DNA from: Plutella xylostella
Taxonomy: Eukaryota > Arthropoda > Insecta > Lepidoptera > Plutellidae
DNA: 64,000 nucleotides
NCBI RefSeq assembly: GCF_932276165.1
Contig: NC_064001.1
Span: 6,269,501-6,333,500, forward strand
Direction: 5' to 3'
In this document: in pieces, positions 50,590 to 61,700 of the stretch
Layout of the letters: each line of letters begins with the position of its first letter
Position numbering within the stretch: position 1 is the first letter of the stretch
Made by a program: the position numbers and the translations under genes
The notes under the pieces: generated by a model
Seen by the model: the letters and a program-made list of their open reading frames with translations, nothing else
Database searches by the model: none
What the model was told of the DNA's origin: nothing

Positions 50590-52320
50590 ATGAGTCAATA
50601 TTATAATGTGGTGCCGTGGTTTAATAGTGAAGAGTGGTGTGCTGTTTATGAGAAATTGTATTCCCAGCCGCAATCCGTTACCAACAAAGAGTTCGCCTTA
50701 AATGTGTTACTTATTTGGAAAGCGAGATGCCCGTCTTTACCTTCGGGTATAGAGTCTACTTTAAGTTTACTGGAAGTGCACGTTGAAGATTTGAAGGCCG
50801 ACAATGGTCCGCGCAATCATCAAGTGCTGCGGTTGGCCTATTCCTCCGCCATCATGAGATTTGTAAACCACATGCTGGACAAGGAGACTGCAAAAGGATC
50901 TAGCCTGTATCAGGCTGCAAAAAATCTGGACATCCCAGAATGGATAATAGATCTTCGACACGATACCGCTCACAACAACAGCCTCCCTTCAATAGAGTTA
51001 CTGAGAGAAGCTACAGATATAAGTTTGGATTGGCTATTGAAGAATTACTGGCATAAACATAAACAACACATTAAAGATTATTTAGCCAATAAAGAGGATA
51101 TTATTATTGAAGATTCTAAAATAACGACGTTAATGAACTTCTGTTTATCACTCAGCATCTGTGCTCATTCACAGTGTGACATTAAAAGTTTAGCCCAAAT
51201 TAAAGACAAAGACATGAGGGAGTCCATCATCAGCGACGTGCGGGAGGTTTTTGGAGAGGGAGTGGACACTTCCAATGTTAGTGCATTATCAGTAACAGCT
51301 CTTATCAATATGTTGAATGTGAATGCAAGGCGTCTGTTGAAGGGGAAGAATACAAGAGTTCACATGAACCAGGCACTGCTGGGGGAAGACTCCCTGTTTC
51401 TGTCCTTACCCTTTGTAGAACTGATGGGAGAGAAGAATGCCTTCAAAAAGAACTATTTGAGCAAACATTTTGTGCAATGTTTTGAAGTGCTACTAACTTT
51501 CCTACATACAAATGATTTAATATTAGACTTTATTTTGGAACTCGTTTCCAAAACAAAAGAAGATATAGAGTTTGAAAAGAAGAAACTTGCTGCTATTTGG
51601 ATTTCAGAAATATTAAAAGCATTAAAAAGATCTCAAGAGTTCTTGCTTAAAGCACAAAGGTACCTATAATTAATTTCATTTAATTTGCAGGAGATTTTTT
51701 CAGGTTTCCTATATTGTTTTGAATTAGTCATTATTACTCATTATATATATTTTCTATCTTAATCTTTACATTGTTTTAATTTCAGCAATAGAAATGACTT
51801 AACCCATGAAAAGAAGAAAGAGCTAGCATCAAAGTATCACCACTGGTTCCCCAATGAGAAGAGCTGCTTGCTTCTCAACCTACAGAAGGGGCCTCCCGTT
51901 GAACTGACTGACATCAACTTCATCCAACCAATCATAACTTCATATAACCCATACTTGACATACTTCATAAAGGATCTTTTAAATCTACTGCAGAAACTGC
52001 TTCCAAGACCAACAGTCAATAAGATATGTTCTCTAGCAGATATGATATCAAATCCTGACAAATTCTCAACATCACTCAGTAAAGTTTATACGGTGGACGA
52101 CTTGCAGAGTGCCATAGAGAACCATCCTGTGGCGGTGGAGGAGAGTGACTCCGATTGTGTAGAGATACATGAAGAAGTTGAAGAAAATACTGAGGAGCCA
52201 CAGCTAGTGCCAGGTGGTATATGGAGGCTGGCTCCCCGCGCCCACAGCTGGTTCACGACGCCGATAGGTCTGCTGCCGTGGCAAGTCAATACTCCTATTG
52301 AAAGTATGGATATTGATTAA
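50590..52320 (+). CDS. LAS1L: LAS1-like pre-rRNA endoribonuclease, two exons, 534 aa
   Basis: Exons 50590-51659 and 51786-52320; the donor AAAG|gtacct and acceptor tttcag|C join in phase (1605 nt). Seen: the N-terminal block VVPWFNSEEW; a HEPN-type nuclease motif RHDTAH near residue 124 (Arg-His-x-x-x-His); an acidic stretch near the end (EEVEENTEE); and the conserved C-terminal block WRLAPRAHSWFTTPIG. Known: Las1/LAS1L cuts the ITS2 spacer of pre-rRNA together with the Grc3/NOL9 kinase in the nucleolus during 60S maturation. The length is shorter than human LAS1L, as is usual for insects. The start codon follows an in-frame stop (TAG at 50575-50577), and the poly(A) signal AATAAA lies 128 bp past the stop codon. 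Confidence 0.93.
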
Positions 52321-52447
52321 TTGCACTGTTAGTTTATGACTTAATATTCCAAGTGATGACAAGTGATGATCATTTTATAAATGTTTATAATCAAAGTTGT
52401 GTATGTGCAACTGTACACTAGTATGATATATGAAAATAACTTGACTA

Positions 52448-52453
52448 AATAAA
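52448..52453 (+). terminator. Poly(A) signal of the LAS1-like gene
   Basis: AATAAA, 128 bp after the TAA stop at 52318-52320, in otherwise ordinary AT-rich sequence. Confidence 0.7.
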
Positions 52454-55400
52454 ACAATTACATTTTCTCCACAGCAATTGTTTATTATCTTTATAGTTGT
52501 ATACGGTATAACATTTTGGTTACATATATCGACACATTTTATAGGAGGCCTATTTAATAAGTTGAACAATATACATGTTTTAGTATATTACAAGGTATTA
52601 ATGATTAACATGTAGGACAAAGGTCACAGTCAAGTAACATAATAATAGGAATATAAAATGACAATATGTAAAATGGCATAGTATTGGTCCTTAATATGCT
52701 CAAGTAAACTTAAAAAATATACTAAGCATTATTCATTATTAACATTTTCAATGCTATCATAGTATTGCTTAGAAATAATTATAATCCAATATGCAATAGT
52801 AAAAAGCGGCAAATAAGAAAAGATTTAAAAAACATGTAAATTTTAAACAAGAGACGATAGGTAGTTTTTTTTCCGTCATGTAACAACAGATCTTAAAGAG
52901 TCATGGACCACAACTCATTTATAGTACATTAAACTTTGGAACAAATCAATTCAATTAATAGTGAACAATAATAGTTTCAACAATTTAGAAGTATCAATTA
53001 TATTATATTTCATAGGCACCACTACATTTTAAAAAGGATTCCTAGAATGAATCAATAACTCAACAACAGACAGGCACTTACCTAAAATTATTCATGTGAT
53101 ACAGGATGACATAGCTATTATATAATAGTACCAGGCTAAGGGTAAACATATTAAATTAAACTATATACATATTTCTCCCAGCACCCCCAATTTATATACA
53201 TACACTTCTAAAGTGTACTTGTGTAGCCACATTGCACAATTATGTCTTTACAATACAGAGTAGCCTATAGAAAATTAAAATTATGAGTATGTTTTCCTAC
53301 AAAGAGCGCTCTGGCTATCATTAGTGTCTAATAAAATGTTTAGTAAAATATAGTTGTTAGTTTTTTATAATCATAAGATTAAGCAATGTAAATTAATGGC
53401 TCGACCGAAATAATGAATAACTTAAAAATAATGGGTGCCCCAGACCCCAGCCAGTGATATACATAGATTGTGTGTTGAGTTTACAGTTAACTAGTGCTTT
53501 AAAATTCTTATTTTTAATCTAGACGGCCATACCTCATTAATTGTAATCATCAGACAGTGATAGTAATCTCCTGTAAAATTATAGTGTAGTTTCCGACATA
53601 GTGATAAATAATTCTCAATTAAAGGCACGGACAGACTCAGCTGTGGCACAACCATATAAAAAATAACAGTAAATTCTCCGCAACTTGGAAAGATGAGATT
53701 CTTTTACAAATCGAACCTATAAAAATTACTGGGGCAATCCTTACATTAAAATAATAAAATTCTAGTTGAGCTATAGTTCGTTTAAAAATTGATTCCACAA
53801 AATTATAAAACAGATTTCACAGCGACATTCGTTGTTAGAGACAGTAAATAGTTACTAAATACAATAAAAGCTATACGGGATTAATATATTATGTAGGCAG
53901 AAAGCGAAACGAATCATTATTTTGTGACTTAACATATACAATAGCTTATGAAATAGACAGTCTTTTAGATAAATGTAAGCAAATAAAAAAGTATAAAGCA
54001 AGGTACATAGTAAGCGGTTTAAAAATATATGTATATTTTTGGTGTATTGTTTATATACTTTATTGCCGCCTTTATTTGGAGCTGGAGTCAATGTCATGGA
54101 GTATAAATTCAGATATTTTATATAATTTTTCATAAAATATATGTTAAGTACTTCTTTCTATAAAAAAAATATTCGTATAACACGGTAAATAACGTATTTA
54201 TGAAAATTTGATTTAATATTAATAGAGTTAATGTTCAGTTCAGTTCTAAAATGCCTTTGGAATGATAATTGAAAAACAGTCTGATATCGAAGAAGAAAAT
54301 ATTGGCATCATATACAAATAAATTTACTTCAAAAATGTTCTAACCAACAAAGTAACAGTAGCGGCAAGTATCGCTTTTAATCACAACAATGAAAATATGA
54401 AAGGGATCGTTACAACATAATAATTATATTAGTTGCGCTAATAGAAGAAAAATAAATGTTAAGTAGAAAAAATACGACTATTCAAAATAGTTTGTAGAAA
54501 TAGACTATTAGGATGCGGGGTTACGTGGACCGGTTTATACATTACTCTACGACAAGTGGATAAGCTCTTTACTAGTAACAGTAACATTTACAACAAATAT
54601 AATGTTCTTAATATTCTTCATACACACGGTCACATATGATTACCCTCTAATAACACGTTAGAATCTATTAGCGTTCTCGCATTACGTATTCAGTTTACGT
54701 ACATGCCAGTCAGAGTTGATGTCCCTATCATTTTGCTACAACTACCGTAGGTACAGTAACTGGCAAGATAATATACAGGAGGTTGCAAAACTGCACGGTA
54801 AGCAGGAAAGCTCTCACATCTCCGTTTTGTGAAGTTATATTAGACCTCATCTATTTCTGCAACCCCTGTATCATTTTAAATTTTAAAACAAAATACCTAT
54901 ATGAGTACTATGAACACCGACTCAAACTACATCGACATAATATTTTTCAATTTAGTGTATTTTTATCTTTTTGGAATGATTTCATATCAGTCACTACTAG
55001 CCGCTGTGTGCTGAACATGTATTCAAAGAAATTAGATAGTTTAGTCGTGGAAGAAAAATATACCTACAATAGTTTGTACAAACCACTGACAACATAGTAT
55101 AATTTTAACTTCATTATTTTATAATCATAATATAATCATCAAGAAGCAATATAATATTTGGACGTTGTATTTATATAGTTGGCGTATGCACCTTGCACAC
55201 ATTATCCTAAACACATTAATTACCCTATTCAATTGGGGCATAGTGCATATTTATAGTCATTGAATTAAACGACTCATCGGACATTCATACTCTCTTCTTC
55301 ACCAACACACTAGTTCTGAAACCACATAGATCTGGTGGAGTGAAATTAATCAATCAGAGTTGGGCCATTGTTCTTAATATAAACATTTAGAATTTCCCAG

Positions 55401-55743
55401 CGACATTATAATGCAAATACGACATCAAGTTCGAACTGGACAACTACGGTCAGGCGTATGATTGAAGATTTAAATCTATCGCACCTCAGCGCTACGTCAT
55501 CATCATAGCCGATCAACCAATCACAGCACTGTCTTATCAGTAGCGCTGGTTCTTCTTACCCCAATATCTTCATTAACCCCGGATTTTGCTTGCCAACTCA
55601 TTCGTTAACAGGGTATGGCATATTTTGTGCGGTATTTTTCACCTGTCCGTGGTATTCTCTCAATCAAATCAGCATTAATGTTCACCATTGACATAAGCCG
55701 CAACTAGCACGTGGTTACCTGTGCTTGTATACAGGGTGTTTAA
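52454..55743 (-). other. 3' flank / probable long 3' UTR of the RhoGAP gene
   Basis: The 3.3 kb between the convergent LAS1-like and RhoGAP genes is very AT-rich and has no supportable coding region; the open frames at 53855-54133 and 54783-55097 look like chance. Because the RhoGAP stop codon is at 55744-55746, part of this is likely its 3' UTR, but the poly(A) site could not be chosen among many AT-rich hexamers. Confidence 0.5.
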
Positions 55744-58700
55744 TTACACCATGATGGGGTCGTCTGACGACAGTTGCCGGTGCAGCAGCCGCTGGGAGCG
55801 CAGCGAGGCGGCTCCGCTCAGGTCGTCGGTGCTGCCGAACTCGCCGTCGTGGTCCGTCGTCGACAGCATGTCGTCGTCCGATGTCGTCCTGGTGGGAGTA
55901 AACATTGGGTTTAGATTGTGCTAAGAAACTCAAGAAAGGAAGAAAAAAATTATTTTATTTGTGTGCGACAACAATAAATACAGAAAATCATACAAAACAA
56001 CAAAATAATATAATACAATAACAAACAAAGATTGCAGTCTATAGGGTCAAAAAAGGCACTTAATAATAGTAACAGCAGGAAATCTGTTGTTTACACAGAA
56101 CAAAGCATGTTACAAGGGCGGGGTCTCATTGATGCGTTGCGTCGTCGCAGTGTCTTCGCTGCGTAGGTTTCCATTATTTTTTTAGGACATGCCGCTTTAA
56201 CTAGGTATTAATGTTGGTAGGTTTTTTTAACTCACATCGCTGCTAGATAACTTAATAAAATTAGCGATGTCTATTTGGTTTTAGAAATCACGTCCCATAG
56301 CTCAACAGCCTATGCCTGATTTCACCTACCGAGTACAGTGGCCGAGACAGTATCCTCGGCTGAGCACTCGGTCACTTGATAGCCGTTCATTGGTCCAGGA
56401 TACTGTCTCGCCACTCTACTCCGTAGGTGTAACCAGAGTTTATCAGATACAACGTTACACTACCTGACGAGAGTGGGCAGCTTGCTGGTGAGGATCGCCT
56501 TCACCTTCTGTATCTTGTGTATGTTCCTATGTCTCTATGTATTGAGCCGTTTGGGCTGTGCGTGTATAAATAGATAGATGGATTACCTGACGAGAGTGGG
56601 CAGCTTGCTGGTGATGATCGCCTTCTCCTTCTGTATCTCGTGTATGTTCCTATGTCTCTATGTATTGAGCCGTTTGGGCTGTGCGTGTATAAATAGATAG
56701 ATGGATTACCTGACGAGAGTGGGCAGCTTGCTGGTGATGATCGCCTTCTCCTTCTGTATCTCGTGTATGTTCCTATGTCTCTATGTATTGAGCCGTTTGG
56801 GCTGTGCGTGTATAAATAGATAGATGGATTACCTGACGAGAGTGGGCAGCTTGCTGGTGATGATCGCCTTCTCCTTCTGTATCTCGTGTATGTTCCTATG
56901 TCTCTATGTATTGAGCCGTTTGGGCTGTGCGTGTATAAATAGATAGATGGATTACCTGACGAGAGTGGGCAGCTTGCTGGTGATGATCGCCTTCTCCTTC
57001 TGTATCTCGTGTATGTTCCTATGTCTCTATGTATTGAGCCGTTTGGGCTGTGCGTGTATAAATAGATAGATGGATTACCTGACGAGAGTGGGCAGCTTGC
57101 TGGTGATGATCGCCTTCTCCTTCTGTATCTCGTGTATGTTCCTATGTCTCTATGTATTGAGCCGTTTGGGCTGTGCGTGTATAAATAGATAGATGGATTA
57201 CCTGACGAGAGTGGGCAGCTTGCTGGTGAGGATCTCCTTCTGTATCTCGTGTATGTTCCTATGTCTCTATGTATTGAGCCGTTTGGGCTGTGCGTGTATA
57301 AATAGATAGATGGATTACCTGACGAGAGTGGGCAGCTTGCTGGTGATGATCGCCTTCTCCTTCTGTATCTCGTGTATGTTCCTATGTCTCTATATCTTGA
57401 GCTGTTAGGGCTGTACGTTGATGCAGAATGAGTCACTTTCTTCTTCTATTATGTATGTAGATAGATGGATTACCTGACGAGAGTGGGCAGCTTGCTGGTG
57501 AGGATCGCCTTCTCCTTCTATATCTCGTGTATGTTCCTATCTCTCTATGTCTTGAGCCGTTTGGACTGTGCATTGATGCCCAATGAGTCACTTTCTTCTC
57601 TTATATAGACAGATGGATTACCTGACGAGAGTGGGCAGCTTGCTGGTGAGGATCTCCTTCTGTATCTCGTGTATGTTCTTATGTCTCTATGTATTGAGCC
57701 GTTTGGGCTGTGCGTGTATATATAGATAGATGGATTACCTGACGAGAGTGGGCAGCTTGCTGGTGAGGATGGCCTTCTCCTTCTGTATCTCGTGTATGTT
57801 CCGCTCGAGCAGCTCGCGGCCGGCCTCCAGCTCGCACGCCGGCATGGACGAGAGCCGCGCGTTGGCCGCGTGCGACGCCGTGTCCAGCGTCTCGATGTCT
57901 TGCAGCATGCCGCGCACCTGGGGGGTAGGGATGGTAATGTTATTGTTGTAATCGTGATACTGCTGATGGAATGCATTTCATGGAGCTATTAGTATTCAAT
58001 GAACAGCAGTTGTGAAGACTGTGAAGAGTCAATTTCTTTGCAAGGGATGCCGGTGTGAAGAAGTTATTTAAGTACCTGCAGTCAATGCAAAAGGGAAACC
58101 GATGGGAATCGTGTTGTATGGAGCCTTCGCCACAGCTGAATATTTAATTGAAATAATTTCAAATTTATCCGTTTCTGGCCCTGTAGCAGGGAACACCCAA
58201 ATATTCCGAAAAACTTTTTTCCGAATTTGATAATTCCGAATATGTAATTTACGAAATATTGCAATACCGATTTTTTAAAATATCGAATTATAAAAATTAC
58301 GATAATTATAATTTCGAATATTATAATCACGAATATTGTTATTACGATTATTAAATATACGAACGTGAAAAAATACGAATACTTTAATATACGAAAAATA
58401 AAATACCGATTTATTAAAATCACGAAAAATTAAAATCCCGATCGGAAATATGATAATTCGTGATTTTGACAAAAATTAATCATATAATATGCCATTTATT
58501 TCCAAACTAAAGTGACTTAAGTATTAATTTTATATAGTTTTACATTTTACAATTTAACATTCTATATAAAATTTTTATCAATTAGCTTAAATTCATTATG
58601 ATGCATTATTAATTATTAACTTTACTAAATTGATTACATTTCTAAAACTAAATATACATTATTTATTAATTTAACCAATTAATATCAGTACTTACTCTAT

Positions 58701-61700
58701 TTTTATTACATTATTAATTTAAATTAAGATAATTTCATTATTAATTTTACTAAATTGATTACATTTGACAAAAATACATAAACGTATTTAAAACTTCAGA
58801 ACCAAAACCAAAAGATAGGTGCGACGACGAGCAAAGCGAGGAGGAGCGTGTTAGGTGCACATAGATATCGAAAAACAAAGCGGAGCGCAGCGAAGCGGAG
58901 CGGAGCGTTTCACATAATATAGCTTAAAAATATATTGTGTAAAAGATTTAGTTTCCCATGGATTTTGCTACATGGCGCTGTCGTCACCATTCTACATCGC
59001 GGTATGGTTTGGTTTATGCTTTGATTTGGGAAAAAGTAAATAAGATTGTACCATTTTAAATAATTGTAATACAATTGCTCGGATTTTTACGGTGGTTAAT
59101 CTTAAAAAGCTTAGGACCCAAACCTAAACATAGGTGCGACGACGAGCAAAGCGAGGAGGAGCGTGTTAGGTGCACATAGATATCGAAAAACAAAGCGGAG
59201 CGCAGCGAAGCGGAGCGGAGAGTTTCATATAATACAGCTTAAAAAATATTGTTTGTATACGGATTATGCTGTTAATAAACATACTCGTACTATTCCTAAT
59301 ATATGACTATTTCTTGTTCACTAAAAACATTCGGGAATTTGTATTTTCGGAATATTAAAAATTCGGAATTCGTAATTTTAACAATTCGATATAATAAATA
59401 ATCGTACTTTTGAAACATCGAAATTATAATATTCGGAAATATGACTTTCGTCATTTTAATTAATCTGTGGTTTAAAATTTCGTTTATTATACTATTCGTG
59501 ATTTTCGCTATTCGGAAACTTAAAATTCGGGATTGTGAATTATTCGGAACTACGAAATTCGTAATTATGAAAATCGTTATTTTCATATTCGTAAAAAAGT
59601 AATTCGAAATTCTGTAGTGTACCCCCTGTAGCACGCGGCGCTATTAAGACGTGACAAGAGTTCGTCGCGCTCGCTCTTGAGGCTGCACGATGAGTGAGCG
59701 TGATGCACAACTCTTGTCACGTCTTAAATGCGCCCCGTACTAGCCCTTCTGATGTCGTGCAGCGAGTCCTGCGCCACCTGGATCTTGTACTCACTAGCCG
59801 CGAGTGTACTCATCATGGGGGCGTGTACTCACGGTGCTCATGCGCTCGTGCAGGATGGCCTCCACGCAGGTGGTCTGGCGCGCGATGTCGTGCAGCGAGT
59901 CCTGCGCCACCTGGATCTTGCTGGTGCGCAGGATGCACGGCGCGAACACGATCGCGAGCGCGTTCGGGCCCATCCTGGAGTGCAACACGAGTGTGAATTA
60001 AGGTAAAATGGAAATGCGTATGTGACGTGCTAAGTTTTCACGACTTTGTAGTTGGACTGTAAGTAATAATAAGTATTTAGAATTTTAAGTTCTCATTTTG
60101 AGTGAATGTTTTTTATAATGTTCTTATGAGAAATAAAGTACCTTAAACCTTAAGTTGATACATGTATCCGGAGATAAATAAATTAAAATAGATTATAAAA
60201 ATACTTTATGAACTTAGACCGGCTGAATGAATACTGAAAAAATGTCTAAGAACATTCTTGAATAAGTCATGGCTTAACCGAATCGCTTTCGCTAGAAGTT
60301 AAAACAGACGGCTTTATCCAGAGAAAATCGAACGTTGACCTTTGCATCTACAACCAATTAAAATCTCTGCCGCCGACCGTCAAGCATACTGTGCGAGCGT
60401 GAGGGCACTATTACTGTGCGCAAGCGACACGACAGAGCCAAAATATAAAAAGGGAAATGCCCGATTTTCGCTGTGCTTAGCGACCGTGCTTTACTTTAAA
60501 CCCCGTTTTATAATTTCCAAGTACTAAAAGCACAAGTTACCTGTTATGCTGTTCACCGAGTGCGACCCTCGCCAGGTGGAACATGAGCCGCTCCACCAGG
60601 TCGTAGTTGTGCTTCGGCAGCTTCTTCAGGATCGTGAACAGGCACGACACTCGCTCCTGTGTGAGTTAAATAATACATGTTAATAATAAATGTGGTACGT
60701 GTGGAGGACGATCGACTACTAAAAGCCGTCTTCTACTCTTCAAAAGTGTTGGCGGACACCACAAAGATGTCCTGAAAAGGCATATAACTGCTTCTGGCAT
60801 TATTCCACAGCAACCTTTATGTTATTCTGTGTTATTATTGTATTGTTTTCTATTTTTTTTTGTTGTCGTTTGTGTGTCTAACACATTATTTCTTTTAATT
60901 TATCTTAAATATTTATGTTAATTATTTCGTATTTTATTGCGTGAACGGAAACATTCACTTGTCATTCATATTTGTCAATATTTTAACACCATTTGTGGCC
61001 ATCTTTCTAGAAACAAACTTCACAAGTCTACTATTAGGGTACCTGTTTATCCGTGATCTACAACGCTCTACCCAACTCTCCTCCTACTAGGGTACCTGTT
61101 TATCCGTGATCTACAACGCTCTACCCAACTCTCCTCCTACTAGGGTACCTGTTTATCCGTGATCTACAACGCTCTACCCTACTCTCCTCCTACTAGGGTA
61201 CCTGTTTATCCGTGATCTACAACGCTCTACCCAACTCTCTTCCTATAGGGTACCTGTTTATCCGTGATCTACAACGCTCTACCCAACTCTCCTCCTACTA
61301 GGGTACCTGTTTATCCGTGATCTACAACGCTGCGTGTTTTGAAACTATACAAGGCCAGAACGCACCCATAGTGTACTAGCACTGTATAGTTTCAAGTGAA
61401 AAAAAAAACATTTTACTTGAAAATATACACGATTTGTGCGTACTAATCGCGTATACTTTCAAGTTGGGATTTACTGAATCGTTCTTGAAAATATACATTG
61501 CTATTACGCACATTGCTTGAATGGCGTACTTGTCGCATATAATTTATACCTACATGCTGATTCTGATTTACTTAACTATTTCGGTAAATGTAGGTAGGTC
61601 TATGTAGCGCTAAGGTTTTTCTTTATAACTGTAATGCTATGTAGTGTGATGATGAATAAATAAATAAATAAATAAATAAAATAAATGACTACAATTTACT

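Noticed and set aside
56501..57436. 311-codon open frame on the minus strand with a repeating SPASCPLSSGNPSIYLYTH protein
   Set aside because: It is produced by the 123-bp (3n) tandem array; the frame differs from the one used by the true exon, and the units contain splice donors and intron sequence.
59728..60006. + strand frames of 92-100 codons over 59.7-60.0 kb
   Set aside because: Shadows of the minus-strand RhoGAP exon 59974-59833 and its partial copy.
61021..61331. Regular repeats considered as a CRISPR array
   Set aside because: The units are contiguous 53-bp tandem copies without unique spacers, in a eukaryotic intron.
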